64,000 nt of DNA from Erodium maritimum. Taxonomy: Eukaryota > Streptophyta > Magnoliopsida > Geraniales > Geraniaceae. The position numbers were made by a program, and so were the translations under genes. The notes under the pieces were generated by a model. That model saw only the letters and a list, made by a program, of their open reading frames with translations. It searched no databases and was not told the origin of the DNA. Each line of letters opens with the position of its first letter. Within the stretch, counting starts at the first letter, position 1. Below, one piece after another: positions 9,870-22,579 of this stretch. Where the stretch lies: assembly GCA_963921825.1 (NCBI GenBank), contig OY997591.1, positions 35,299,825-35,363,824 of the forward strand, given 5' to 3'.

Positions 9870-10687
9870 TTTCTAAAATGGTGTCCCTTCCACACCCTTC
9901 GTCGAAGCCCTATTCACAATGAACGCGACGGCCTCCAGAGCATAACCCCAGAAAGAGATTGGGAGATCAGTCCAACTGATCATGGATCAGACCATATCCA
10001 ATAAAGTCTGATTTCTCCGCTCGGACACAACATTCAACTACGGTGTTCCGGGAGGAGTCCATTTTAAAAAAATCCCGCTCTCCCCAAGATGATCTAAAAA
10101 CTCTGTGGTTAAGTATTTTCCACCTCGATCCAATCGAAGTGTCTTAATACTTTTCCCGAGTCGGTTTTCTACTTCAGTCTTGAACTCTTTGAATTTATCA
10201 AAAGTTTCAGACTTATGCACCACGAAGGTGCATTTCTCAGATCTTGGTTCGAGCTTAGTCGAAACCAAACGTTTCATAGAAGCCTCGCAACCCAGACCCT
10301 TGGAAAGGACAAACCGGGCATCTTCCCGTACCATTTCCAAAATGGTGTCCCTTTCACACCCTTCGTCGAACCCTATTCACCATGAACGCGACCGTCTCCA
10401 GAGCATAATCCCAGAAAGAAATCAGGAGATAAGTCCAACTGATCATGGAATGGACCATTTTCTAACAATGTACGATTTCTCCGTTCGGCTATGCCTTTCA
10501 ACTACAGTGTCCCAGGAGGGAGTCCTTTCCAAAAGGATCTCATTCTCTTTTAGATGATCTAATAACTCTGTGGTCAAGTATTTTCCACCTCGATCTGATC
10601 GAAGTGCCTTAATACCTTTCCCGAGATGGTTTTCAACTTCAGTCTTAAACTCTTTGAATTCATCAAAAGTTTCATACTTATGTCTCA
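9758..10687. repeat. 465-bp direct duplication within copia integrase
   Basis: The block beginning 'cgaaggtgcat(a/t)t' at 9758 recurs at 10223 with the same order of landmarks: 'gtgtccctt(c/t)cacaccc', 'gatcatgga', 'aagtattttccacctcgatc', 'tcaaaagtttca'. The plus-strand element at 34700-43153 has a single copy, so the duplication is private to this element. Divergence between units shows it is not recent. Confidence 0.85.
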
Positions 10688-11099
10688 TCGAAGGGACATA
10701 ACCATATTTACTGTAATCAACAGTAAATGTGATAAAGTAGCTAAAACCCCTCCTGGAAAGCGAACTTATTGGTTGACACACATCCGAGTGTATTAACCCC
10801 AATAATTCACCCGTCCTTTCACCGTAACCGATGAAGGGCGCTTTAGTCATTTTGTCCATCAAACAAGCCTTGCACCTATCAATCGAATGAAATTTGAACG
10901 AACTTAAAAGTCTGCACTTCCGAAGTGCTGATATGCGTTTTTGTTTATACGACCCTAATAATAGTGCCTTATAAGAGTTTCGGTTTAAATCGTCGGATTT
11001 AGACCTCTTGGCATTAACGTTATAAATAGAGCTTGAGGCTTTTTTACCCATATCTAATATGTACAATCCTCCAACCATGTTAGCACTAACATAAAACAT
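10038..11099 (-). pseudogene. Copia GAG-pre-integrase and integrase remnant, partly duplicated
   Basis: 10443-11099 holds a GAG-pre-integrase-like segment ('FHSIDRCKACL..KMTKAPF') and an integrase core with 'HSDVC.PI', 'FTVDYSKYGYV' and 'LRSDRGGKYL'. The first two acidic residues of the DDE triad are therefore still recognisable, and a glutamate follows in 'VVER'. 10038-10340 repeats part of the core because of the 465-bp duplication. Frame breaks separate this from RT and gag. The family role is insertion of element cDNA; this copy is disrupted. Confidence 0.85.
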
Positions 11100-11419
11100 A
11101 TCATTGCATAGAATATTGAAAATAAAAATTATATCCTTCCTTGTCTAACATGGGCACGAATATAATTTTCCTACTAAAAGTAGGTATGCAATATACATTA
11201 TGTAGCACAAAATTAGGCCTCTTGGCAAAGCAAGACTTATGGATCCTACAGCGGTTGCCACAACTCTGAGGTCCATTTTATGATTTCCAAGCTTCTCCTA
11301 CTTTCCAATCATTGCACGTCAGTGCATATGTGAGATTCAGCCCTTGTATCCAATACCATAAATCTTGGAAGTAGAGAGATGTAGCTATACAAAGTTAATA
11401 CCTAATGAAGGCGAAGTCC

Positions 11420-11940
11420 CAATGCCCTTCTTCAGATCATCCAGATTTTTTCCCGCAATCCATTTTCGTTGACTAGGCTTCTGTCAATAGAAGAAGACAT
11501 TCTCATCCTCCTTAGTCTTCCTTAAGGAACCCGGTCCTTGGAGGGTTAGGACATATCAAGTTTCTCATCTTTCATGCCAAGTGCGTATGGGCCTTATCCT
11601 TGCCACTAACAGTTTCCTTATTGAAACTGGATCCCTTTCTGACCATCAGAATGTACTTGGATCCCAGATCCCTTATATTCTTCCCAGCAGTTACAAACCT
11701 GCCATGTAACTCAGATGTGGTCATGTCCATATCGTGCATGTGATAGTTCATGATGAACTCAACCTAGGCACGAGGAAGGGACCGCAGAAACCTATCTGCT
11801 GCCATCTCTGACTCTATCTTAAGACCCAGTCCATTAAGACGTTCGAGATGCCCCTTCATTTTCTGGACATGAGGTATAGCCTTGTCAAGGACATATTCTT
11901 TGCGTTCAGACATGAGGACTATCCTCAAAATTCTGTACTA
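11420..11940 (-). pseudogene. Copia gag remnant
   Basis: On minus, the start 'caaatggaaaattcagcg' near 11970 corresponds to the gag start at 37945. The downstream sequence reads in pieces as 'MKGHLERLN', 'MAADRFL.SLP' and 'FIMNYHMHDMD', a familiar plant copia gag pattern. In-frame stops and a ~70-bp deletion after the start disable it. This copy retains gag sequence that the young element at 34700 has lost. Confidence 0.7.
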
Positions 11941-13372
11941 GTCCATTAATTTTCGCTGAATTTTCCATTTGATCTAAAACCGATAAAATTCAATCAATAA
12001 ACTGAATAAATTTTATGAAGATCAAACTTAAACACCAAAAATCAATTCTAAACCTTTAGAATCTGTAACCAAGATCCTTGATTTACTCGATTAAGCTGAA
12101 CTAATTCTCACCACTTAATCGAGCTATGTAGGTAGGACTTCATCCAATCACATCCAATGTGACTCTTGGCTTGTGTCCACCAATTTTCAACTATGTCCCG
12201 TCACTATGTAGGTGCTCCGCTAATGCGCATGACACCCACATATGTCGTCCAAACCTACTACCCCGGTTTCCCATGGATGCTCCGCTAATGCGCACGACAC
12301 CTATAGGACGGGGAGGTAGTAAGGTGTTGATAATTGGGAGGTATCGAACATGACATGTTTTTACTTGTCCGGTTGTGTTTAAAACTTTAGCACATCCTAG
12401 ATGCGATGAGCTCTTCAACTACATTCCAAATGCAATGATGCCTCAAATTGCATCCAATTTAATTCTTCCTATGAACTCGTCAACTACATCCAATGTAATG
12501 TCGATTCTAAGGGCTTACACACAAGGATTAAAATTCCTATTTTATCTTTGCATGTGAGGTGATATGCTCGGTTAATAAATTTAAGCATGAAATTCTAAAA
12601 CACATAGAATTAATCATGCATAAACTAAACCAAGCATAAAGCGATAAATGTGCACATAATAGACCCCTAAACTAACTACCACTAGCTTCTTGACTTCCAC
12701 CAACTCCAAGCCGATGTCAATATCCGAGAAGTCACCACAAGACCTTCAATAAATATTACAAATAAGTGGTTCGACGACCACACCTTGAAAGAATAATTAC
12801 ACGCTAACTCTAACGGCTCGTAGGGCGTGAAAAGCGATAAATAATTAAAACGAGCTCATGGCTATTATGTACACCATGCCAACATCACATCACACATCGT
12901 GTTATCAAAGAAGCACGTTATCAAACATCATGTTATTTTCCAATTTTAATTAATAGCCATGTTTCGAAATTTTTTGATGCTCGGTTTATCGAAACAGTTC
13001 AAAATTGAAACTTTTGAACATTTGATTTTCGAGTTCGTCATGACGGTTCCAAACTCGTCATGACTAACAAAACAGTTTAGCCTTGGCATAAAAACCATCC
13101 AATGGTCATGCTCGGCCTAGCTCTGTCCAATGGAGCCCTGTTCGGTATCGGTATCGGCTCCCCAACAGTCCCGCTCCCGAGACCCGAAAATCAAACTTTT
13201 TTTCAAAAAATTCCAGATTTGAAATCATTTTAAAAAATTCATTTTACATCCATTAAAACCATAAAAAAGAATTGAAAACATGTTATCAAACAATTTGGCA
13301 AATTAACATGTCAAAACAGAAACTTTCAACACTATCTTGTGAATCCCGAAGGTAGAACAGCTCTGATTCCAC
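11941..13372 (-). other. Copia untranslated leader with altered primer-binding site
   Basis: Homologous to 36388-37944. It contains the repeated 'gctccgctaatgcgca' units (12215-12295), a 'ccaaactcgtcatgac' region and AT-rich DNA. The primer site complement at 13360-13371 reads gctctgattcca where the young copy has gctctgatacca, so the tRNA-Met match carries one mismatch. ORFs 12159-12353, 12375-12557 and 13303-13497 have no counterpart domain. Confidence 0.75.
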
Positions 13373-15037
13373 TGTTGGGTCTCGAGGTCGGGTTGGAGAT
13401 GAACCAACTCGCAGCGAAAAATCAATGAAAACCAAGAGACGATTAAAACCATGAAACAACTAACAAAGAATGGATTCACAAGAGAAAAATTCAGCACTAT
13501 TTCTTACCAAAAGAAGAACACCGGGTAACGAATGATTGACTTGAGTCTCCAAGACGCCTACGTAGTTCCTCTCTTTGAGGACTCAAGAACACAAAAATGG
13601 AGGTGGAACACACCCTTGGCCGAAATTGCAAGGGAGAGTAGGGAGAAGTTGTGTTTCCTATTCTTGTCTTGTATTAGTTATGTTGAAAAAAGATAACTTA
13701 AACATAACAAACTCCAACAACTTGTCAAACTAAACGCATGGGACAAGTATGGTGACTAGTAAGGTGTAAATAGGACAAAGTATGGCTAGACAAGATGGGT
13801 TTAGGTGGTGAATCACCAACATCTTAATCCTTGTCTTGCTTACTTAGTACTCATTAATCAAAACTTGATTAGTTAGTTCCATGGGCCTTGGTTGCATTGG
13901 CCTTTCATGGGCCTCTTGGAACATGGCCCGTGTCCATTTCTAACGAGGTCCCGTGATTCGCTCATCGCCTCCAAGCCTTCCATACCAGAAATGTCCAACA
14001 TTATCCGACGCGATCAATCCCAAGACTCAAAGCCTTGTCTTGATTCGTAAAGTCCTATACACTTACAGGCACATGACCCAAAACCCAGTTTTGGTCATGT
14101 CCCGAGACAACTCCCTTTTGGCCATTCTCCATAAATGTGTCAATGAGTTTCAACCTCCGAGGTGACCCTTAGGTTTATGCATGTCAATAGATTAACGTAA
14201 AATCCCATTTTACTTGATCCTATTTAAGTGGAAACTAACGAGACTTTAGTATTGTCTGACACTGCATAACGAATCGACCTTGTCGATTCTAACCTTTCCG
14301 TCGTCCCTGTCATTATCCTTTTATCTTCGATGCTCTGATTGAGATAAGGCATAGAGCCGTCATCCTTATTATTCTCAATCACCGTTCCTTGATATGTGAG
14401 ATGACTGAATATATGATACCCAGTATCATGTGCATAGTCATTCTATTCTTTTAGTCACTCTCGATCAAGCGGTCGATAACCGATATCTTTCCCATACCGC
14501 AGTATTAGGGATAAATCCCTTAACCGTATTTCTTGTCACTCATGCAGTCTGTCCCCAAGCCAATCCTCGCCGTTATGGAAGCCCTGTTACGGACAACATT
14601 AGGCTCAGGTCAAACTTAGTTGTTTATTGAATATCGATCACAAAGACTCCATGGTGTAAGGATACATGTCAAGCTACGACAATGAATATGTTCATGAATT
14701 GATCTATGGTACATATTCATGTCGGGTCGTACATTATCATGTCCCACATGATATCTATGACCAGACTCCGGAATCCCATTCCAATGACTAACAGAACGTA
14801 AGCCATAAAGAGCCATCTTTCATACTAGTCGCTTCTAGCGAAGCTTTGTTGACTAGAGACCCATCGAGTGTGATCTATCTCGATATATGGTTCTATTTGC
14901 ATGGTGGGCATAGATCAGAGCACACATCGATATATTACTCCAACACATAAGTAATATAAAGTCGTTTTAATTTTATTGCTAACGATGATATATACATTTG
15001 GACATTTAGGATTGAACTACTGGCACTAAGACTAACA
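13373..15037 (-). mobile_element. 5' LTR of the minus-strand copia element (1,665 bp)
   Basis: Runs TGTTGGGTCTCGAGG to CTAAGACTAACA and is colinear with the 1,688-bp LTR but has small deletions (about 13560) and many substitutions. It is clearly more diverged than the solo LTRs and the LTRs at 34700, 41466 and 61563. This indicates an older insertion or subfamily. Confidence 0.95.
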
Positions 15038-15797
15038 TTCCCTCCCTGGAAAAATCCCTGATTCTCTATTCCCTAGGTGTTGATCCTGCAAAGACAAACT
15101 CGAATAATATAAATAGGACCCTCTTAATCAGCCATATCCATAATCCTGAAGGTGGTCGAGGCGGTTGTGGCAGTAAAGGACATGGAGAAGGATGCACCGG
15201 CTGCGGCTTCAGGGACGAGTTTAGAGATGGCGGAGGCATCAGAGACGACGACGACTTCAACGACGACGACGACAATATCAGGAACGGTAGCCTTAGAGAC
15301 GAAAACCCACACATTTGCAGAGGAGGGACCGAAATAGGTCGGGAGACGCTTCGTTACTGGTGGAGAAGGTCAACGTCGCGGTGAATAGAGGCGTTCTCGA
15401 AAGGAACCCTAGTAGAAAAAACTTTTGCAGGATCCATAAGGAAGTTGGAAAGGAGAGGATGTGTAGAGGAGAGAAGAATAACCATGGCATAGACCATGAT
15501 AAAAACCATAGTCATAGCCATAGCTTTTGGGTGCTGCGACAGAGATCTAAAATTTAAGGCCTCTTAGAATTGAACTATATGTGTTGTTGAGTGAAACACG
15601 TGTATAATTATATGTACTTTAGTATAATTTTCCAACAATATTGACAATATATTTTTCCAACAATATTGAATAGAAAATTATTTTTTTGATAAGCGATGTT
15701 GATTTTATTCATTGTACTTGAAGGTAGTACTATGAAAGACGTTTAGAATCCATAATGGTCAGAACCTGAGAACAAAACCAATAGAAACTAGTTTCTT
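15038..15797. other. Unassigned segment with a GAC-rich coding-like patch
   Basis: This stretch lies between the copia terminus and the gypsy B LTR. 15140-15360 is GC-richer than its neighbours, with repeated GAC/ACG triplets (about 15245-15275), and is open in more than one frame on both strands (for example 15152-15337 plus, 15066-15314 minus). One plus frame is glycine-rich then aspartate-rich. I recognise no domain. It may be a captured or decayed gene fragment, or an old LTR's untranslated region. 15560-15797 is AT-rich with no feature. Confidence 0.4.
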
Positions 15798-18646
15798 TGT
15801 CACACCCCAAATCCGGTTTTGACCGGACTCGAGACGTGAACTAGGAATAATAATTAAATAATACATAAAAAGAAATTTGGGGTGTGATCCTCAAGAGTCA
15901 AGAGTCAAATGTTCACACCGTTCGTTTTAATTAATACATAAAAAGAATTTTGTTGTCAAAGCGGGGGTTCGTTTTAACTTTAATAATTAAATAATTCAAA
16001 TCTAAAGTCAAGAGTCAAACGTTCGTTTTAACAGAATAATGGGAAATATAGTTTCATACAAAAGGGCAGCACGTCTCTAGTACACAAAGTCACCCGAATC
16101 CTCAAGGAGCTCCCGAGCCCTGAGGCCAACTCTAGGTCTACTCATTAATGAAACCTGTAAAAACAGTAATCACGAAAGGGTGAGCCTACGCTCAGTAGGA
16201 AAAAGTAGTAAAGTAAAAAGAACCCCCACTTTGACAACAAAATTCTTATTAGTACGATTAACCAAAAGACACCATAATCAGAGACCAACAAGAATTGCAA
16301 CACTTAATAAAATAGTAACTCAAGGGGATCAACATGGAGACAGCTTATCCACCAATAGAACAAATAAAGACCACACGAGTACTGAAATATAGATAATTGA
16401 AACAACGAGACTCCGATCCACACAGAAATCAACACATCATACCGGAATGCCCCTCGGTCCCGAAGAGACACATATCATCGTGGCTCCCGGAAATGTCCCC
16501 AAAGGAACACATATCATCGGGGATCCCGGAAATGTCCCCAAAGGAACACATATCATCGGAGTGAAGCAAGATGTCCTCCCGGAAGTGTCCCCAAAGGGAC
16601 ACATATCATCCGGGCTCCCGGAAATGTTCCCAAAGGAACAGAACTCATCAGGGTGAGGCGAGTAGTATATCATACCGGAAACGCACATCGGCCTAGACGT
16701 CTTCCCGGAAACGCACATCGGGGTAAACAACGTACATCATACCGGAAATGCACATCGGCCTAGATGTCTTCCCGGAATTACCCCCTCGGGGTACACAATC
16801 ATATACCATAAAGGAAACGCACATTGGCCTAGGTATCTTCCCGGAAACACACCTCGGGGTACACAAACAAAACAACACATAGCATATAAAACACAATACA
16901 ACAACTCACACTGTAGAACCAAGCTTACCGGCATGACTTACCAACCACGTCCCATCGGTCTATAACTCATCCGATCATATCACAAGGCACAATCATATCA
17001 CATCCATTTCATTCATTCAACCAATCATATCACGACACAAACATTTGCATTGCATTCATCATGACTCACATGGCTCGCTATGATTCTTTAACTAAGAGTG
17101 TATTATGTAACGACATTTAAAGACGAACAATCATGATCAAACACAACCAACACGCAATCCAAAGGCTCGACATGGCCATTCTACCAACATGGGAATTTCC
17201 CAAAATATTGAAAGCGGTTAACTAGTGAATCACATCCTATATGCATACTAAGACTCTTTCTGTTATTAATGTAATTGAAAGCGGTTATTCTAGTGAATCA
17301 CATCCTATATGCAAACTAGGACCTTTCCGGTTATTATTATCCTATAGGCATACTATGAGCATTCTTTAAATTAAAAGTGGAGTTTACTACTCTTCCCTAC
17401 CTTGAATTCTCCAACGCTTAATTACTCCTAGCTGCTGACGTCCTGGCTAGCTTCCTCCTCTTCCGTGGACGAAGACGGACTCTAAATTAACATGGAACAC
17501 GATAAATTAATAACGAGTCCAACATTGATTTAAACTGACGAAAACCAAAATTAAACCAACAATTCGCCCTTTTTCAATTTAAACGGTTTTAAGCACGAAA
17601 TTCACGAACAACCGGGCTTCGAACACCCGAGCCCCGAGTGCACGGTTACCGGTGCACGGCCCCCGAGGCATGGATCCCCATGCATGGGTCCCGAGGCACG
17701 GATCCCCATGCATGGGTCCCGAGGCACGTTTTCCGATGTGCCTACCCGTGTTCCCAAACTACGGCACCCGTGGCCGGTCCTCCGGCGAGCCTCCGGTCGC
17801 CGGTAAATTTCCCTTTTTCTCCAAATTTGTTCCAAATGTGCTTTAGGTCCTTTAATAATAGTCCCAATTTTACATTTTCCCCAATTCTCCAAGTTAGGGT
17901 TTCAACTTCAATCTTCAAATCCAACGTTTTCTTTACATCTCCTTACAAATCCAACCTTGTTTTCTTGTTTCCAACCACACCAATTCCAAAACAATTTGAT
18001 TCTTCCAAGACCCACGGATTTTAGTTGCTCAAAAACGAAAATAAAAGAGTTCTCACCGTAGGGAATGAAGAGAGGAGAAGGAATATGGAAGAAAAATGGA
18101 ATTTCGATGGAGAAATGGAGCTTGGATGACCTTTCTTCTTCTTCTTCTTCCTTGAGCAACAATGAAGTTCAAGAGAGCTTCTCTCTCTACAATTTTCGGA
18201 TTTGGGGTATAAATGGTGAATATTTTATTCACAAGTGGGTTTTGTCCAAAAAAGGGTGGAGCCAAAAAGCCTTTTCCATGTTTCCCCAAATTAGGTAAAA
18301 GCAAGGGTAAACTAGACCTTTCCCACCGATTTTGTCTTTCCTCCAATTATTTTAATTTCAAAATTCCTTGTGGGGTCCACGTCCAACCAAAATTCCCAGC
18401 TCACATATTTTAATTACGCTTAGTCGATAAATGGTCTCCGTTTGACCGGAAATTGACTTTTTTTATAATTACAGCCATTCGAAAGGAAACGGTCCAACTA
18501 AGCTAAACGTAACGACGACTAAGCTTTTTGGGCCCCGAAAAGGTCCCGAATGACTCCCGGAGTCATCGGTTGACTTTTCCTGCCTAAAGTCAAACTTCGC
18601 CAAAAATCACTGGTTCGACCACGATCGATCGGGGGCGGTTCTTACA
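15798..18646 (-). mobile_element. Gypsy B 3' LTR (2,849 bp)
   Basis: Ends are 'tgtcacaccccaaatccgg' at 15798 and 'cggttcttaca' at 18646, i.e. TG...CA on minus. It contains the hairpin module (16155-16194), 39-bp repeats (16440-16660) and ~28-bp 'gcatgggtcccgaggcacg' repeats (17660-17730). Its TC-rich 'ttcttcttcttc' zone (about 18135) sits where gypsy A has its GA tract. ORFs such as 16447-16656, 17638-18024 and 18053-18346 are repeat shadows without domains. Confidence 0.85.
16440..16890. repeat. 39-bp tandem units in gypsy B 3' LTR
   Basis: Units 'cccggaaatgtccccaaagg' + 'aacacatatcatcgggg' repeat with a 39-bp period from about 16480 to 16640. Related 'ccggaaacgcacatcggcc' units follow to 16870. 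The 5' LTR has the same array at 21110-21600. Because the period is a multiple of three, frames translate as 13-residue repeats, which is not evidence of a protein. Confidence 0.85.
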
Positions 18647-20598
18647 ATCTACCCCCCTTAAAAGTATTTCTTCCTCGAAATTTGAAACCAACATTCTTCA
18701 CTTAACCGTACCTCACTTTATCGCACTACTTACTCAAATCCCACACCTGGCGGTGAAAAAAAACAACCTTACTCACAAGTCCCAATTTCACAATGTAACA
18801 GCTCAAACCATAACTCAAAGAATCACCGAGTAAATACACCCAGTCGATTATTACCTAAACACAAAGGAACACAAGGTAACGATCTAGATATCCTATACCG
18901 GAATCTTCTATCGGTACAAATATCGTACCGTCACGTACAACATCGGTCTAGATATCCTATACCGGAATTTTCTATCGGTACAAATATCATACCGGAGCTT
19001 TTAGTAAATCGAACAAAGGTCGGAGCCATCACAAAGGCACAACTCCACAGTTGCCCTCTTAGTAACCGTCACTCGGGCAAATCACACTAGAACTCAACAC
19101 AATTATGCCACGATCAACCACACACAATAAAACAAGGAAGTAACACACAAGTGCCTTCATCCAGAAAATGGGTCTCAAAATCACTACACGGTTCGGAATA
19201 ACTGCATACTCTACCGACATCTAGTCGGACAGACGACGCACCTCAACAAGGAACGATAGTACCTCTTATTGACTCACAGTCGGAGATGGGCGCACCTCTA
19301 GACACACAAACCAGACGTTACCATAATCACACTCAACAATAGGTAACCCCAACCACGATCGATCATCGAAGGTTAACCCACCTGCGACAACGCACTTACC
19401 ATCGCCACTTGCTCACAAACTACCAATCGAACCAATTTTATAGGTCGTTTCATCCATGCTACCATAATAATGAGCACCTTACAAGCCTCTTAATCTAAAT
19501 GATTTGGACGGTTCAGGATACTTTACGCGCACCTTATCCTCGTGCTTCCACGCCGACTCTGCACGGTTCGTTCAACCGTCTCTCGAACAACTCAAGACCA
19601 GCAATGGTCAACTCTTAACTATCACTTGTGCCTTGCATGGGCAATTGACCCGACCTACCATACAATTCTTTGTTTGGTGCCACTGGTTACTGGCCTGGAA
19701 GCCTTGTGGTAGTCGCACTCGGATAGCTGTTTCCAGATTCCAACGTAAGGTGCTATCACCTCAATGGCGTAATCTTCGTGGTTGTACTAGTCCTCGCGGG
19801 ACACTGGCGTTCGTTCTTCCCTTGCTGACAAAAGATACGTCTCGATACCAACTCGGCTCTCGTTCTCCGCATTCTGCTCCGTTGGGAATGTCGCCTAATG
19901 TCGCTGTATCTCTCGGTGCTACCCACCTGCACCGTACGGCGCGAATGATGTGACTCTCGTAGTACGTCTTCTCCACTGCTACGGGGCACGAACTCTCTCC
20001 TCGATCCGCTACATGCTCACGATCTTCGGTGTCGCCGCTGTTGACCATCTTCTTCTAAAACTCTGTCGCGTCGCTACTGAGTATCCGCTCTTCATCGTGA
20101 TTCGGTCCATCTTCCGGTGGTCTTCATGTCTCCTCAACACTCCACTCCTCTTGGAAAACACATCAAGAGAATAACACACATCATAATGTCATAGTTCAAA
20201 CACGGCTTACCAACCCCAACAATCTTACCACAACACGTCACATAGAACTCATATTATCAACCAATAACTCAATGGCCGACCAAGGCGCAACCCACATAAC
20301 GATCACTAAACAACCAATCATAAGTTGCATCGAGCATCGCTCGTTAACTCAACCTCTATCTCAACCGATCGGCATAACAGTTCAACCAAGCGCATAGCAT
20401 AACACAAAGTAAAGGAAAACTCAAACAAGACGCTTCGCCATCCGAGACTTTTGTCGTCTCGGGTCTACGCGTAGGACGTTCCCGACTTGCGTAACCGAAA
20501 AATAGAACTTTAACAACCTAACTCTACCCATCAAATTGACGTACGGTCCGAGGTTTTGAAAAAAAATTTCAAAATGAAACCAGGCTCTGATACCAAAT
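18647..20598 (-). pseudogene. Gypsy B internal remnant with integrase scraps
   Basis: On minus, 19756-20048 reads in two frames as pieces of the integrase zinc-binding region ('DVLRESHHSR', 'YESHIIRAV', 'FVSKG..NASVPRG'). These parallel 'DVLRESHHSR' and 'CLVCQQVKAE' of gypsy A at 59320-59470. About 19640-19680 resembles the later 'ALYGR.C' motif. Near the primer site, 20440-20580 matches the gypsy A leader. Gag, protease and RT are absent, so the internal region is a deletion derivative with no coding capacity. Confidence 0.7.
20583..20595 (-). other. tRNA-Met primer-binding site (complement)
   Basis: ggctctgatacca is the complement of TGGTATCAGAGCC, the initiator-Met tRNA 3'-end match used by most plant LTR retrotransposons. 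It lies 3 bp from the 5' LTR terminus at 20599. Confidence 0.9.
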
Positions 20599-22147
20599 TG
20601 TCACACCTCAAATCTGGTTTTGACCGGACTCGAGACGTGAACTCGGAATAATAATTAAATAATAAATAAAAAGAAAATTAATAATGCAATCTCCGAGTAA
20701 AACATAATTCAAGGAGCTCCAGAGCCCTGAGGCAGTACGTCTCTAGTACACAAAGTCACCCGAATACTCAAGGAGCTCCCGAGCCCTGAGGCCAACTCTA
20801 GGTCTACTCATCAATGAAACCTGTAAAAACAGTAAACACGAAGGGGGTGAGCTTACGCTCAGTAGGAAAAAGTAGTAAAGTAAAGAGAACCCCCGCTTTC
20901 ACAACAAAATTCCGATTAGTACGATTAACCAAAAGACACCATAATCATAGACCAACAAGAATTGCAACACTTAATAAAATAGTAACTCAATGGGATCAAC
21001 GGGGAGACAACTTATCCACCAATAGAACAAATAAAGACCACACGAGTACTGAAATATAGATAATTGAAACAAAGGGACTCCGATCCACACACAAATCAAC
21101 ACATCATACCAGAATGACCCTCGGTCCCGAAGAGACACATATCGTCGAGGCTCCCGGAAATGTCCCCAAAGGAACACATATCATCGGGGCTCCCGGAAAT
21201 GACACCAAAGGAACACATATCATTGGGGTGAAGCAAGATGTCCTCCCGGAAGTGTCCCCAAAGGGACACATATCATCGGGGCTCCCGGAAATGTTCCCAA
21301 AGGAACACATATCATCGGGGTGAGGCAAGTAGTATATCATTCCGGAAACGCACATCGGCCTAGATATCTTACTGGTGCTACCCCTTCGGGGTAAACAACC
21401 ACACGTCATGCCGGAAACGCACATCGGCCTAGACGTCTTCCCGGAAACGCACATCGGGGTAAACAACGTACACCATACCGAAAACGCACATCGGCCTAGC
21501 TGTCTTCCTGGAATTACCCCCTCGGGGTACACAATCATATACCATACCGGAAACGTACATCGGCCTAGGTATCTTCCCGGAAACACACCTCGGGGTACAC
21601 AAACAAAACCACACATAGCATATCAAACACAATACAACAACTCACACTGTCAAACCAAGCTTACCAGCATGACTTACCAACCACGTCCCATCGGTTTATC
21701 ACTCATCCGATCATATCACAAGGCACAATAATATCACATTCATTTCATTCATTCAACCAATCATATCACGACACAAACATTCGCATTGCATTCATTATGA
21801 CTCACATGGCTCACTATGATTCTTTGACTAAGAGTGTATTATGTAACGACATTTAAAGACGAACAATCATGATCAAATACAACCAACACACAATCCTAAG
21901 GCTCGACATGGCCATTCTACCAACACGACAATTTCCTAAAATATTGAAAGCGGTTAACTAGTGAATCACATCCTATATGCATACTAAGACTCTTCCGATT
22001 ATTAATGTAATTCAAAGCGGTTATTCTAGTGAATCACATCCTATATGCAAACTAGGACCTTTCCGGTTATTATTATCCTATAGGCATACTATGAACATTT
22101 TTTAAATTAAAAGTGGAGTTTACTACTCTTCCGTACCTTGAATTCTC
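20599..22147 (-). mobile_element. Gypsy B 5' LTR, outer end missing
   Basis: Matches the 3' LTR from 'tgtcacacctcaaatctgg' through the hairpin (20848-20861), the 39-bp array (21110-21320) and 'cttgaattctcca' at about 22147, where similarity stops. About 1.2 kb of the LTR's beginning is absent. Scattered differences from 15798-18646 (for example an extra segment near 20690-20740) show a long residence time. Confidence 0.85.
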
Positions 22148-22500
22148 CATATAAAACGACGTTGCCAGGATTCTAACTTCAAGATCACTGGTTTGGGAGT
22201 TTTAAAGTGAGTCATGTAGAAAACAAGGACGACTTCTAATGTGAATATAATCAACACGGGATGCCCTACAATGTTCAGAACAAAGATTACTTGAATTTCT
22301 TCACAACTAGATCCAGGTTTGAACTCGACGAGGATTAGCTCTCAATTAGAATCCTAAGTAAGGAACTGGCAAGGATCCCACCCCACTAAGAAAGATCCCT
22401 TATTTTAACGCTTTAGACAAATGTAATATTTTTAAAAGAACAAACTTTGATTTAAAATAATTAATCTTGAGCCCCAATACGAAACCGATACGTATCTAGA
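22148..22500. other. No recognisable feature
   Basis: 353 bp of AT-rich DNA between the truncated gypsy B LTR and the LINE. I see no terminal repeats, ORF or structure that assigns it. It may be the flank destroyed when the LINE inserted. Confidence 0.5.
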
Positions 22501-22579
22501 GTGGTCTTGAGAGTTCACAAATTTTTCTCTCTTCCTGCCACAAAAAACAAAGTGTCGTTTGTGAATTATAAATGTGACA

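Larger units (their letters stand above)
7027..15037 (-). mobile_element. Old, rearranged copia element (minus strand)
   Basis: Same family as 34700-43153, in reverse. Order on plus: truncated 3' LTR (7027-7667), PPT complement 'tctcccacttt', RNase H remnant (about 8110-8345), RT (8767-9470), integrase/connection (9591-11099), gag remnants (about 11420-11940), leader with primer site (11941-13372) and 5' LTR (13373-15037, 1,665 bp). Flanking 5-mers do not match, because the 3' LTR has lost its outer end. It differs from the young copies by a 465-bp internal duplication and a 266-bp misplaced LTR tail (7759-8024). Its gag region is longer than that of the element at 34700. All reading frames are interrupted. 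Confidence 0.9.
15798..22147 (-). mobile_element. Internally deleted gypsy family B element (minus strand)
   Basis: Order on plus: 3' LTR (15798-18646), PPT complement 'atctaccccccttaaaag' (18647-18664), internal region of only ~1.95 kb (18647-20598), tRNA-Met primer-site complement 'ggctctgatacca' (20583-20595), and a 5' LTR (20599-22147) lacking its outer ~1.2 kb. Complete relatives have ~5.5 kb internally (55078-60638), so most of gag-pol is gone. Integrase scraps remain. The primer site and PPT have the same layout as gypsy A, showing that the families are related. The right boundary is the start of unassigned DNA before a LINE. Confidence 0.85.

Noticed and set aside
16447-16656. 13-residue repeat protein ('GNVPKGTHIIG'-like), also at 21114-21323.
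   Set aside because: The frame stays open only because the 39-bp LTR repeat is a multiple of three; there is no start context or homology.
17638-18346. ORFs with His/Pro-rich sequence and Ser-rich patches.
   Set aside because: They lie in gypsy B LTR across short tandem repeats and a TTC tract; no domain.
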